Part shown: one piece after another, positions 1 through 8,072 of the stretch
Numbering within the stretch: the stretch's first letter is position 1
Layout: each line of letters begins with the position of its first letter
NCBI RefSeq assembly: GCF_039541915.1
Contig: NZ_BAABHD010000012.1
Coordinates: 159,357-223,356, forward strand
Length of the DNA: 64,000 nt
Direction of reading: 5' to 3'
Source: Nibrella saemangeumensis
Lineage (GTDB): Bacteria; Bacteroidota; Bacteroidia; Cytophagales; Spirosomataceae
Program-made: the position numbers and the translations under genes
Notes under the pieces: model-generated
Database searches by the model: none
What the model saw: the letters and a program-made list of their open reading frames with translations, nothing else
What the model was told of the DNA's origin: nothing

Positions 1-1589
1 GTACTATCCAGTGAATACCGCTCCCGCTCACCCGGTAAAAACCGGATGGCGCCATCAGCGTAGGCCCGGCTCAGCGCATCCTCGATGTATTTCGCCCGGT
101 CGAACGCCCCAACACTGGCGGGTAATAGTTTCTGCACCATATCGGGCACCAGAAAGGCCATGGTCAGCGGGGACAGGTAATCCTGACTCAGTATTCCGGT
201 TGCACTTTTGTAGATCGCACTATCCAGCCTGCGCTGTTCCTCTGCGGTCCGGATCCGCAAAGCCAACCGGCTATCGGCGTACAGCTTCGTATAAACAGCC
301 GCCCCTACCGAACCGCCCGATACCGTACTCAGCGCATAGACCCGGTCATAGAAATGATCTACCCGCTTACTGAGTTGGCCCAGAATGGCCGCCGTCCAGT
401 AAGCAGCCCGTAAGCCACCCCCCTCCGCAGCAATGATGTAGATGGGATACGTTTCCGTCCGTTCTCCGTTAGCCCTGGCGCTGTCTACCCACTGATTGAT
501 TGCTGCCTCCCGGTACTCAAGCCATTTGATAAAGTGATGCGGTATGAATCGCTCTGCGGCTTTCTCTTTTAGAAAATAAGGCTTTCGAACCGTCTGGATC
601 TGGTGGTTATTGGTATTCCAGAAAAAAAGGATAATGCCCAGCATCAGAATGGTAATGGGTGCCTTGTACTGATGATCGAGCAACAGCAGGGCGTGCGCCA
701 GAAATACCCACATGCTCATCGCCATGAACATGCCGGCCACTACGCCCACCGACCGCGAAAACCACAGGTTGACCGGAAACACGGTACATACGATGAACAG
801 CAAAATACAGGTTAAGTACATCAGATAGATCAGCAACCGGTACCGGATACGCAATTGCCGGAACGTATGCTTGCGCAACGACAGGTAATCCTGCTTTTCC
901 TCCTTTGGCACCTCAATTACACTGTCGCCGGCGGGTTCTTCGGTTACCTCCTCATCCTGCTCGTTCATAAACCGGGTATTCTGGTTTAAAATCAGAAAGT
1001 AAAGCGCAATGAGCACCAGCACGACCAGGATCTGCCTGCTACTGCCGGTATGACCGGATAAACCACCAATGAAGATAAAAAAGGGAAACAAACCGAGCAG
1101 GGGCGGAATCCACCGCATCAGGCCCTGTAGCGCGTGTTCCTGCGGCCTGGTAATATACACGCCATTATAGACCCGTTCTTTGATCTTCCCGATGTCGAAA
1201 AAGATAAACAGCATCCGGCAGCTGAACCAGACCGTCAGCGCAAAAAACAAGACGGCCGCGTGTGCCCCCACAGTCCAGCCAGGCCGTTCCCCTTCTGCGA
1301 TTACGCTGAAAACATCCGTTGCCTGGTCCATCGACGACAGCGGCAGGTAAGTCAGAAAGAGCAACAGGATAATCAGCCAGAGGGTCTGCACCATCAGTAT
1401 GGCAACCTTGAGATAAGGGTGCAGAAACAGGATGGTAAACAGCGTTTTGAACAGGTTCCCTAATTCCGCAACGAATGAGCGGGATAAAGGCATCTGCCAG
1501 CGATGAATATATTGGGTTTTCAGGTAATCGTATCCGTTAGCCAGCATTTTATACAGGCTTCGCGGCCGATCCGGCGCTGTATTTTCCAT
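1..1589 (-). CDS. Membrane-anchored patatin-like phospholipase (C-terminus off the left edge)
   Basis: The reading frame is open from the ATG at 1589 to the window edge, so 529 residues are visible. The N-terminal ~310 residues carry about seven hydrophobic segments (roughly 58-83, 108-131, 160-178, 186-202, then three more). They are followed by a soluble domain with the patatin signatures: an oxyanion-hole motif EGGGLR (389-394) and a nucleophile elbow G-G-S-V-G with Ser427. The partner Asp (DGG motif) would lie beyond the edge. In this family the Ser/Asp dyad cleaves acyl esters of lipids; the membrane part suggests it acts at the inner membrane. It lies after the rplT terminator and probably has its own promoter. 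The patatin call is firm; the substrate is unknown. Confidence 0.8.
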   Translation of the reverse strand, partial: MENTAPDRPRSLYKMLANGYDYLKTQYIHRWQMPLSRSFVAELGNLFKTLFTILFLHPYLKVAILMVQTLWLIILLLFLTYLPLSSMDQATDVFSVIAEGERPGWTVGAHAAVLFFALTVWFSCRMLFIFFDIGKIKERVYNGVYITRPQEHALQGLMRWIPPLLGLFPFFIFIGGLSGHTGSSRQILVVLVLIALYFLILNQNTRFMNEQDEEVTEEPAGDSVIEVPKEEKQDYLSLRKHTFRQLRIRYRLLIYLMYLTCILLFIVCTVFPVNLWFSRSVGVVAGMFMAMSMWVFLAHALLLLDHQYKAPITILMLGIILFFWNTNNHQIQTVRKPYFLKEKAAERFIPHHFIKWLEYREAAINQWVDSARANGERTETYPIYIIAAEGGGLRAAYWTAAILGQLSKRVDHFYDRVYALSTVSGGSVGAAVYTKLYADSRLALRIRTAEEQRRLDSAIYKSATGILSQDYLSPLTMAFLVPDMVQKLLPASVGAFDRAKYIEDALSRAYADGAIRFLPGERERYSLDS

Positions 1590-1617
1590 GGAGTTTTCAG
1601 GATAAGGGTTTCTGTAT

Positions 1618-1625
1618 CAAATATA
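1618..1625 (-). promoter_or_regulatory. Candidate Bacteroidota -7 element for the patatin gene
   Basis: Read on the minus strand the bases are TATATTTG, an exact match to the Bacteroidota -7 consensus TAnnTTTG. It lies about 29 bases upstream of the patatin ATG. No clear -33 TTG is seen at the expected spacing, so this is tentative. Confidence 0.3.
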
Positions 1626-1702
1626 TACCCGAAACGCATCAGAGAGTAGCGTATAAATACCTGTTCTTACCACCGGCACCGTAGCCGGAATGGATGGACA
1701 AC

Positions 1703-1731
1703 AAAAAACCCCAGCCAACTGACTGGGGTTT
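1703..1731 (-). terminator. Rho-independent terminator after rplT
   Basis: A stem of AAACCCCAG against CTGGGGTTT with an 8-base loop is followed, on the minus strand, by a run of T. It lies just downstream of the rplT stop and ends the thrS-infC-rpmI-rplT transcript before the patatin gene. Confidence 0.8.
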
Positions 1732-1753
1732 CTAGCGCTGCCGGTAAGCCGGC

Positions 1754-2098
1754 TTATTTTACCTTTTCAACAACGGCGGCAAAGGCTGCCGGGTGGTTCA
1801 TGGCCAGATCGGCCAGCACCTTACGGTTCAGTTCAATGCCTGATTTATGAATAGCGCCCATCAGGGCAGAGTATGACAGACCGTTCTGGCGGGCACCCGC
1901 GTTAATACGCTGGATCCAGAGGGCGCGGAAATCCCGCTTCTTCTGACGCCGGTCACGGTAGGCATATACTAAAGCTTTCTCGACGGCATTCTTGGATACC
2001 GTCCAGACATTTTTACGCCGGCCGAAAAATCCTTTGGCCAGCTTCATGATTTTTTTCCGACGTGCGCGAGAGGCAACGTGATTGACGGAACGTGGCAT
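1754..2098 (-). CDS. rplT: 50S ribosomal protein L20
   Basis: A 114-residue basic protein beginning MPRSVNHVASRARRKK and containing the family block GFFGRRKNVW, with full normal length. L20 binds 23S rRNA early in assembly of the large subunit. In several bacteria it also represses its own operon by binding a leader RNA structure. It is the last gene of the thrS-infC-rpmI-rplT group and is followed by a strong terminator. The spacer to rpmI is unusually long (about 210 bases) and carries tandem repeats. Confidence 0.97.
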   Translation of the reverse strand: MPRSVNHVASRARRKKIMKLAKGFFGRRKNVWTVSKNAVEKALVYAYRDRRQKKRDFRALWIQRINAGARQNGLSYSALMGAIHKSGIELNRKVLADLAMNHPAAFAAVVEKVK

Positions 2099-2142
2099 AT
2101 TGTATTAAATTGTTTTTTGACGCTGGCGGCAGGTTTTTAGTC

Positions 2143-2170
2143 GGCAGTTCTCAGTTGGCAGTTCTCAGTT
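2143..2170. repeat. Two perfect tandem 14-bp repeats in the rpmI-rplT spacer
   Basis: The word GGCAGTTCTCAGTT occurs twice back to back (2143-2156, 2157-2170), then degenerates into CTCAATTGGCAA. Further short reiterations (TGCCTACTG, TGCCCACTG) follow up to about 2240. Nearly the same word is in the arm of the hairpin at 2561-2625 on the other side of rpmI. No reading frame or terminator explains it. Confidence 0.8.
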
Positions 2171-2308
2171 CTCAATTGGCAACGGTGCCTACTGAATACT
2201 GTTCACTCTTTTTCTGCCTACTGTACCCTGCCCACTGCCCACTCTTTAATGGCCAGTTGTCGGGTGAAACTTAAAACCAGAACGCAGACGTTGCGTTCCT
2301 AGACGAAT

Positions 2309-2503
2309 TTAGATGGCCAGCATCGCCTTTACCCGGCGCTCGTTGGTAACATCTACCAGCGCAGTGTGAACCAGGTTCCGTTTCTGCTTGGTGGTCTTCT
2401 TCGTCAGAATGTGACTGTGGAAGGCGTGCTTCCGTTTGATTTTACCGGTGCCAGTCAGCTTGAACCGCTTCTTGGCCCCTGAGTTAGTCTTTAACTTAGG
2501 CAT
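2309..2503 (-). CDS. rpmI: 50S ribosomal protein L35
   Basis: A 64-residue, strongly basic protein beginning MPKLKTNSGAKKRFK, which matches L35 in length and N-terminal signature (the HAFHSHILTKKT segment follows). It is a structural protein of the large ribosomal subunit. It sits between infC and rplT as in most bacteria. Both flanking spacers are long and contain repeated or self-complementary sequence. Confidence 0.96.
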   Translation of the reverse strand: MPKLKTNSGAKKRFKLTGTGKIKRKHAFHSHILTKKTTKQKRNLVHTALVDVTNERRVKAMLAI

Positions 2504-2560
2504 GACTGAATCCCTTAACGTGTTGAAAAAAGTAAAACAGGCCGCAAAGATAGGAAAAAA

Positions 2561-2625
2561 AGTTGGCAGTTCTCAGTCAGCCGTCAACGGAATTTGTCCT
2601 GACGGCTGACTGAGAACTGCCAACT
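2561..2625. repeat. Perfect 26-bp inverted repeat in the infC-rpmI spacer
   Basis: The arms 2561-2586 and 2600-2625 are perfectly complementary over 26 bp, with a 13-base loop (2587-2599). The hairpin starts 6 bases after the infC stop. On the minus strand it is followed by AAAAAAAGATAGG-complement sequence, giving a T-rich stretch but not the short tight form of a standard terminator. It lies inside a translation operon, where full termination would be harmful. It could be an attenuator, an RNA-processing or stability element, or a mobile palindrome. Confidence 0.85.
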
Positions 2626-2631
2626 GGCTAC

Positions 2632-3183
2632 TTATTTCTTAACGACCACCTTTGGGGCGATGAACATACTCATACGCTTCCCTTCCAGTTTGGGTTCGGC
2701 TTCGATCTTACCGTGCTCTTCCAGGCCTTTGGCAAACCGGTCGAGCAACTGGAACCCGCGCTCTTTGAAGACAATAGCCCGGCCCACAAACTGCACATAG
2801 GCTTTCACTTTGGCACCTTCTTTCAGGAAGCTGATGGCGTGCTTCAGTTTGAAATCAAAATCGTGGTCGTCGGTGTTCGGACCGAAACGGATTTCTTTGA
2901 TAACAACTTTCTGCGCCTTCGCCTTAATTTCTTTCTGCTTCTTCTTCTGTTCGTACTTGAACTTGGAGTAATCGACGATGCGACAAACGGGAGGGACAGC
3001 GTTGGGAGAAATTTCTACTAAGTCGAGGTTCTGCGCCTGAGCCAAAGCCCGGGCCTGCTGTATATCGTAAATACCTTGTTCTACATTCTCACCAACAACC
3101 CGAACCTGGCGGGCCTGGATACGTTCGTTAATCTTGTAAGGTTCTTCAACCACGCGCCGGGGTGGTCTGCGCTGTAATGCCAT
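2632..3183 (-). CDS. infC: Translation initiation factor IF-3
   Basis: A 183-residue protein with the two-domain IF-3 layout: the N-domain with YKINERI near residue 18, a Lys-rich linker (YEQKKKQKEIKAK, about 77-89) and the C-domain with IRFGPNTDDHDF. IF-3 binds the 30S subunit, prevents premature 50S joining and checks initiator-tRNA pairing. Here the start codon is ATG, not the rare AUU used for autocontrol in Escherichia coli. It lies between thrS and rpmI and is flanked on both sides by long perfect hairpins. Identification is secure. Confidence 0.97.
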   Translation of the reverse strand: MALQRRPPRRVVEEPYKINERIQARQVRVVGENVEQGIYDIQQARALAQAQNLDLVEISPNAVPPVCRIVDYSKFKYEQKKKQKEIKAKAQKVVIKEIRFGPNTDDHDFDFKLKHAISFLKEGAKVKAYVQFVGRAIVFKERGFQLLDRFAKGLEEHGKIEAEPKLEGKRMSMFIAPKVVVKK

Positions 3184-3288
3184 AGAGTGTGTTTAGCGTT
3201 TCAAAAACGAAAATTTGTTCAAATAACGTAAGGGGTTACCAAAAGTTTCGGGAATCTAAAAAAAATGCTGATACTCTGCAATATATAC

Positions 3289-3363
3289 GTTTAACGATTG
3301 AGGTTTAACGGTCGAAGTTTACAAAGCTAATCCACCTTAAACGTTAAACCTCAATCGTTAAAC
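3289..3363. repeat. Perfect 22-bp inverted repeat spanning the thrS stop codon
   Basis: The arms 3289-3310 and 3342-3363 are perfectly complementary (22 bp) with a 31-base loop. The thrS stop codon (3358-3360) lies inside the right arm, so the last codons of thrS form half of the hairpin. The arms are AT-rich with reiterated GGTTTAACG-like words and are unrelated in sequence to the 2561-2625 hairpin. There is no U-tract directly after the stem on the minus strand. Confidence 0.85.
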
Positions 3364-5304
3364 TAATAATTTAACCTCTTCCTGGAATAACTGCACGAAC
3401 TCCGGAATGCTCATAGCGCCTAAATCGCCCTGGCCTTTCCGGCGGACGGATACTTTGCCTTCGGCCTGCTCTTTCTCGCCCACGATGAGCATAAACGGCA
3501 CTTTGGTGACCTCCGCATCCCGGATTTTTCGGCCAATCTTTTCATCGCGGTGATCCACAAACCCCCGGATGTCGGTTTCCTGCAGGCTGAAGAACACTTC
3601 GTTGGCGTATTCTTCGTACTTCTCCGAAATCGGCAATATAGCTACCTGATCGGGCGATAACCAGAGCGGAAAATTGCCGGCTGAATTTTCGATCAGGATG
3701 GCTATGAATCGCTCCAGGGAGCCGAACGGTGCCCGGTGAATCATTACCGGCCGGTACTTCTGATTATCAGAGCCGGTGTATTCCAGCTGAAAGCGCTCCG
3801 GCAACTGGTAATCTACCTGAATAGTGCCTAACTGCCACTTCCGGCCGAGCGCATCCTTCACCATAAAGTCGAGCTTTGGTCCGTAAAAGGCGGCTTCGCC
3901 CAGTTCAGTCACAGTGCGCAGTCCCCGCTCAGCAGCGGCTTCTACAATGGCGGATTCCGCTTTTTCCCAGGCTTCGTCGCCCCCGATATACTTCTGCTTG
4001 TTCTCCGGATCACGCAGCGAAATCTGGGCGCTGAAGTCCTCAAAACCCAGTGATCTGAATACGTACAGCACCAGGTCAATTACCTTGATAAACTCTTCCT
4101 TTACCTGGTCGGGCCGGCAGAAGATGTGAGCATCGTCCTGGGTAAAGCCGCGCACCCTGGTCAGGCCGTGCAATTCACCACTCTGCTCGTAGCGGTAAAC
4201 GGTACCGAACTCAGCCAGCCGCAAGGGCAGGTCGCGGTACGAGCGTGGCTTGGTTTTATAAATCTCGCAGTGGTGCGGACAGTTCATGGGCTTCAGCAGA
4301 AACTCCTCGTTCTCGTCGGGGGTATGAATCGGCTGAAACGAGTCTTTACCGTACTTCTCCCAGTGCCCCGAGGTTACGTAGAGCTGCTTACTGCCGATAT
4401 GCGGAGTTACCACCGGTGAGTAACCAGCCCGGATCTGCGCCTTACGCAGGAAATTCTCCAGCCGCTCGCGCAGCAGCGTCCCTTTTGGTAGCCAGAGCGG
4501 CAGCCCCTGCCCTACTTTCTCCGAAAAGGCAAACAGTTCGAGTTCCTTACCCAGCTTGCGGTGGTCGCGTTTTTTGGCTTCCTCCAGCAAGTACAGGTAC
4601 TCATCCAGTTCCTTCTGCTTCGGGAACGTAATGGCGTAGATGCGGGTCAGCATCTTGTTTTTTTCGTCACCCCGCCAGTACGCACCGGCTACGTTCATGA
4701 CCTTGGCGGCCTTGATAAAGCCGGTGTTCGGGATGTGTGGTCCCCGGCACAGGTCGGTGAAGTTACCCTGCGAATAAAAGGTAATGGTACCGTCTTCCAA
4801 GTCTTTCAGCAAGTCAATCTTGTATGGGTCACCTTTTTCTTCAAAGTAGGCAATAGCCTCGGCTTTCGGCACCGGCTTACGGGCGTATTCGCTCTTCTGC
4901 CGGGCCAGTTCCAGCATTTTGTCTTCCACCTTTTTGAAGTCGTCCTGCGAGAAATGCTGGCCGTTCAGGTCGACGTCGTAGTAGAAGCCATTTTCGATGG
5001 GAGGGCCGATGCCAAATTTCACACCAGGATACAGGCTTTCGAGCGCTTCGGCCAGCAGGTGAGCGGAGGAGTGCCAGAACGTGGATTTCCCTTCGGTATC
5101 GTTCCAGGTCAGCAATTGCACCGTCGCATCGGTATCGATTGGGCGGGTGGCATCCTGCACCACGCCGTTTACTTTAGCGGCCAGCACGTTCCGCGCCAAC
5201 CCTTCACTGATGCTGGTGGCAATGGCCAAACTACTACTGCCGCTGGGGTACTCCCGAACGCTCCCATCCGGCAGCATTACCCGAATCATGTCCTGTTCAC
5301 TCAT
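3358..5304 (-). CDS. thrS: Threonine-tRNA ligase
   Basis: A 648-residue class II synthetase of normal full length that charges tRNA-Thr. Visible parts in order: an N-terminal TGS domain (about 1-65), the editing domain with HSSAHLLAEAL near residue 78, and the catalytic core. The core carries the zinc Cys in MNCPHHCE (about 340), motif 2 RVRGFTQDDAHIF and motif 3 HRAPFGSLERF. The C-terminal anticodon-binding domain begins near 550. It heads the infC-rpmI-rplT group, with a 174-base spacer to infC carrying a large hairpin. Certain identification. Confidence 0.98.
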   Translation of the reverse strand: MSEQDMIRVMLPDGSVREYPSGSSSLAIATSISEGLARNVLAAKVNGVVQDATRPIDTDATVQLLTWNDTEGKSTFWHSSAHLLAEALESLYPGVKFGIGPPIENGFYYDVDLNGQHFSQDDFKKVEDKMLELARQKSEYARKPVPKAEAIAYFEEKGDPYKIDLLKDLEDGTITFYSQGNFTDLCRGPHIPNTGFIKAAKVMNVAGAYWRGDEKNKMLTRIYAITFPKQKELDEYLYLLEEAKKRDHRKLGKELELFAFSEKVGQGLPLWLPKGTLLRERLENFLRKAQIRAGYSPVVTPHIGSKQLYVTSGHWEKYGKDSFQPIHTPDENEEFLLKPMNCPHHCEIYKTKPRSYRDLPLRLAEFGTVYRYEQSGELHGLTRVRGFTQDDAHIFCRPDQVKEEFIKVIDLVLYVFRSLGFEDFSAQISLRDPENKQKYIGGDEAWEKAESAIVEAAAERGLRTVTELGEAAFYGPKLDFMVKDALGRKWQLGTIQVDYQLPERFQLEYTGSDNQKYRPVMIHRAPFGSLERFIAILIENSAGNFPLWLSPDQVAILPISEKYEEYANEVFFSLQETDIRGFVDHRDEKIGRKIRDAEVTKVPFMLIVGEKEQAEGKVSVRRKGQGDLGAMSIPEFVQLFQEEVKLLV

Positions 5305-5408
5305 CTTTCTTTTCTTACGGAAATTAGGTTGTTATTCGCTATTCCGACCTGCCTAACAGTGTTAGATCAGATACGGAACCATATTTTCTGCGGTTGGCAG
5401 GGTTTTAG

Positions 5409-6611
5409 TTATTTATTAGGTCCGATCGTTTTCAGCGTCCGGAGGGAGTCTCCGCCCGTCGACAGCCTGGTTTTCGGCTGGATGGTCGAAATCCGCACCC
5501 GCGCTGTATCCAGCACCGGCGCCGACGGCTGCTGGTCAGACTCGGTAACCACCGACCGGTCAAGCATGTAGCTGTCGTAAAGCCGTCCTGACTTCCGGCG
5601 CTGCACCCGCCAGATACCAACCTGTGCCTCCTGATCCAGGTTGTTCAGCCTGATTGCTATATTATAAGAAGCCAGCGCAGCATCCAGTTGACCGGTCTGT
5701 TCGAGGCTGTGACCGATAAAATAATCGACCCGTGGGTATTGGGGCTTCAACTGCTGCACCCGCTGGAAATTCGTCAGCGCCAGTGGATAGTTTCTCAGGT
5801 AATGATACACCAGCCCGGCCTGAAAATACGCCTGAAACATGTTAGGCTGCAGGGCAGCCGCCCGCTGGTATGAAACCAATGCGCTGTCGAGCCCGCCCAT
5901 GTTGTGAAAAATCAGCCCCCGGCGATAATGAAGCTGGGGATTTTCGGGAAAATACACCAGCCCCTGCTCATTATACCGCAGTGCCGTATTCAGATCACCT
6001 TTTACCCGGTATACCGACGCCAGTTGGTTGTACGTCTCCAGGTAACGGGGTTTCAGCTTCAGCGACTGCTGATACTGTTTCAGGGCCAGCGTGGTATCGC
6101 CCTGCTTGGCGGCCATCAGCCCGGCAAAATAATACGCTTCTCCCTCGTAAGGGGCCATCTGCAGCGCTTTGGTAATGTATAGCTGCGCCCTCTCAAACTG
6201 GTTCTGCTGTTGCAGCAGATCACCGAGCAGGGTATACATCGCCGGGGTATCCACCCCGAGAATTTCGGCCCGCTGGGCGCTCTCAAACGCTTTGCCCGGT
6301 TGCTGCAGCGCCCGGAGTACCTGAGCCCGCACCAGGTAATACGAGCCGACATTACCGTTCCGGCTGATGGCTTCGTCGATATCCTCCAGCGCTTCCTGCA
6401 CCTTTCCCATCGACAGGTACAGCGCAGCGCGCTTGGCATAGGCCGATGCCGGCGATGACTGATTGATCGCCCGCGTCAGCGCCACCAGCGTCGCCCGGTT
6501 GCGGCTGGTATCGCCCGGTTCGGGAATTTCCGGAATACGCGCCTGCCGGCGGTCTTCACTACCGCAGCTCAGCAGGAGCCAGCAAAAACAGATAAATAAC
6601 GCAATGCGCAT
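5409..6611 (-). CDS. TPR-repeat lipoprotein
   Basis: The chosen ATG at 6611 gives a lipoprotein signal peptide, MRIALFICFCWLLLSC-G, with a clear LLSC lipobox. An in-frame TTG 21 bases upstream is less likely because it would bury the signal. The mature part, about 385 residues, is a chain of tetratricopeptide repeats (for example AYYFAGLMAAKQGDTTLALKQ), ending in a polar tail from about 335. It is expected to be anchored in an outer- or inner-membrane leaflet facing the periplasm as a scaffold. It lies 30 bases after the methyltransferase gene on the same strand. The partner is unknown. Confidence 0.8.
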   Translation of the reverse strand: MRIALFICFCWLLLSCGSEDRRQARIPEIPEPGDTSRNRATLVALTRAINQSSPASAYAKRAALYLSMGKVQEALEDIDEAISRNGNVGSYYLVRAQVLRALQQPGKAFESAQRAEILGVDTPAMYTLLGDLLQQQNQFERAQLYITKALQMAPYEGEAYYFAGLMAAKQGDTTLALKQYQQSLKLKPRYLETYNQLASVYRVKGDLNTALRYNEQGLVYFPENPQLHYRRGLIFHNMGGLDSALVSYQRAAALQPNMFQAYFQAGLVYHYLRNYPLALTNFQRVQQLKPQYPRVDYFIGHSLEQTGQLDAALASYNIAIRLNNLDQEAQVGIWRVQRRKSGRLYDSYMLDRSVVTESDQQPSAPVLDTARVRISTIQPKTRLSTGGDSLRTLKTIGPNK

Positions 6612-6641
6612 GCACAACCAGTTTCGGGACAAAGATACGGC

Positions 6642-7532
6642 TTACTGCGAAGAAAACCGATAAAATACCCCCAACGGCAACCGCTTCTGCTGCCGGTCAT
6701 CCAGATACAGCTCCCCCCACTCGGCATTGGACGGCTGCCCGAAGCATTGCCGCATCAGATTGTCCAGAATCAGGGCCGAAAAACCCAGCGAATACAGGTT
6801 GATAATGAAGAAAAAATGCTCCCGGTCCAGCAGCGCCACGCAGGTCTTCAACAAGTCGTTCAAATGCTCTTCCAGCACCCACTTTTCGCCATCGGGACCA
6901 CGACCATAGGCGGGTGGGTCTAGTATCAATCCGTGGTAGGTATTGCCCCGGCGCTCTTCCCGGCGCACAAATTTGACGGCATCTTCGACCACCCACCGGA
7001 TGTTATCGAGCCGGCTGGCTTCCATGTTCTCCCGCGACCAGCTGATGACCTGCCGCACCGCATCTACATGCGTGACATCGGCACCGCCCTGCCGTGCCGC
7101 CAGCGAAGCCCCGCCGGTATAGGCAAATAAGTTGAGCACTTTCGGCCGCTCGACGGGTAACGCTTTCACTTTATTGTAGATATAGGTCCAGTTAACGGCC
7201 TGCTCCGGAAAAATACCAACGTGCTTAAACGACGAGAGCGCTAGTTTGAACCGCAGCGACAAGCCTGCCTGCTGGAAGTCGATCAGCCACGGATCGCGCA
7301 GGCCGGGTTTCTTCAGCCACTCACCCCGCTCCGGCGACTGTTTATCGCGCCGGAAGGTAGCGTGTGCCTGCCGTTCCCAATCGGCGTCGGGCAGTGACTT
7401 ATCCCATATCGCCTGTGGTTCTGGCCGGGCCAGCACGTACGCACCGAACCGCTCAAGCTTTTCGAAGTTACCAGAGTCAATCAACTCATATTCCGGCCAG
7501 CCCGCCGGAGTTAACAATTGCAAATCTGCCAT
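6642..7532 (-). CDS. Class I SAM-dependent methyltransferase, RlmI/RlmK-like
   Basis: A 296-residue protein with a Rossmann methyltransferase fold. The SAM-binding motif I is LNLFAYTGGASLAA (about 132-145), an acidic motif II follows (THVDAVRQ), and motif IV is DPPAYGRG (about 204-211). The layout matches the C-terminal catalytic part of COG1092-type 23S rRNA cytosine methyltransferases, but the N-terminal PUA domain of RlmI is absent and replaced by a ~110-residue segment. A rRNA substrate is therefore an inference from family. It sits directly upstream of the TPR lipoprotein. Confidence 0.78.
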   Translation of the reverse strand: MADLQLLTPAGWPEYELIDSGNFEKLERFGAYVLARPEPQAIWDKSLPDADWERQAHATFRRDKQSPERGEWLKKPGLRDPWLIDFQQAGLSLRFKLALSSFKHVGIFPEQAVNWTYIYNKVKALPVERPKVLNLFAYTGGASLAARQGGADVTHVDAVRQVISWSRENMEASRLDNIRWVVEDAVKFVRREERRGNTYHGLILDPPAYGRGPDGEKWVLEEHLNDLLKTCVALLDREHFFFIINLYSLGFSALILDNLMRQCFGQPSNAEWGELYLDDRQQKRLPLGVFYRFSSQ

Positions 7533-7588
7533 GCATGGATAACAAAAAGGGGTTCCCGACCAGGCGAAAAACTTGGTATTAGGGGTAA

Positions 7589-8008
7589 TCAGGCAACGGG
7601 CTGCTGCGCCATCGCCAGTATTAATTCAAATTCATCGGGCCGCACCGGCATCACCGACAGCCGCGACTGCCGCAGCAGCGCCATGTGCCCCAACAACGGC
7701 TCGGCTTTCAGTTGGGCCAGCGTCACGGGCTTGTCTAACGCCATCACCGGCTCCAGTTCAACCACCACCCAGCGCGGATCATCCGGAACCGTTGGGTCAG
7801 GGTATGCCTCCCGCACTACGATAGCCAAACCGACTACGGCCTGTTTGGTAACGCTATGATAAAACAAGACCTGATCGCCCGTTTGCATAGCTTTCAGGTT
7901 GTTGCGAGCCTGATAATTGCGTACGCCATCCCACACGGCTTTTCCTTCCCTGACGAACCGGTCCCAGGAGTAGGTATCCGGCTCCGATTTGACTAACCAG
8001 TAATTCAT
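7589..8008 (-). CDS. EVE-domain protein
   Basis: A 139-residue protein beginning MNYWLVKSEPDTYSWD and containing WDGVRNYQARNNLKAM and DQVLFYHS. These are hallmarks of the EVE domain (PUA-like fold, thymocyte nuclear protein 1 family) over its full length. EVE domains bind modified bases in DNA or RNA, and some are attached to restriction systems. Here it is a stand-alone gene on the minus strand next to a methyltransferase gene, which is suggestive but not evidence of a joint role. Confidence 0.85.
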   Translation of the reverse strand: MNYWLVKSEPDTYSWDRFVREGKAVWDGVRNYQARNNLKAMQTGDQVLFYHSVTKQAVVGLAIVVREAYPDPTVPDDPRWVVVELEPVMALDKPVTLAQLKAEPLLGHMALLRQSRLSVMPVRPDEFELILAMAQQPVA

Positions 8009-8072
8009 GCCGCAAAAGTAAAAAGCCCGGTATTACCCCAGGCTCTTTACGTAAAGATTTATAGAATACCGC

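Noticed and set aside
603..1463. Short plus-strand frames at the left edge
   Set aside because: The minus strand is continuously open here and carries patatin active-site motifs, so these are shadows.
2143..2240. Reiterated words considered as a CRISPR-like array
   Set aside because: Only two exact 14-bp units with no spacers and no cas genes; not a CRISPR.
3289..3363. thrS-infC hairpin considered as a terminator
   Set aside because: The loop is long (31 bases), the stem is AT-rich and no U-tract directly follows on the minus strand. The genes behind it are essential and normally co-transcribed.
4561..5571. 336-codon plus-strand frame opposite thrS
   Set aside because: thrS is certain on the other strand; the frame crosses from thrS into the spacer and the TPR gene and shows no domain.
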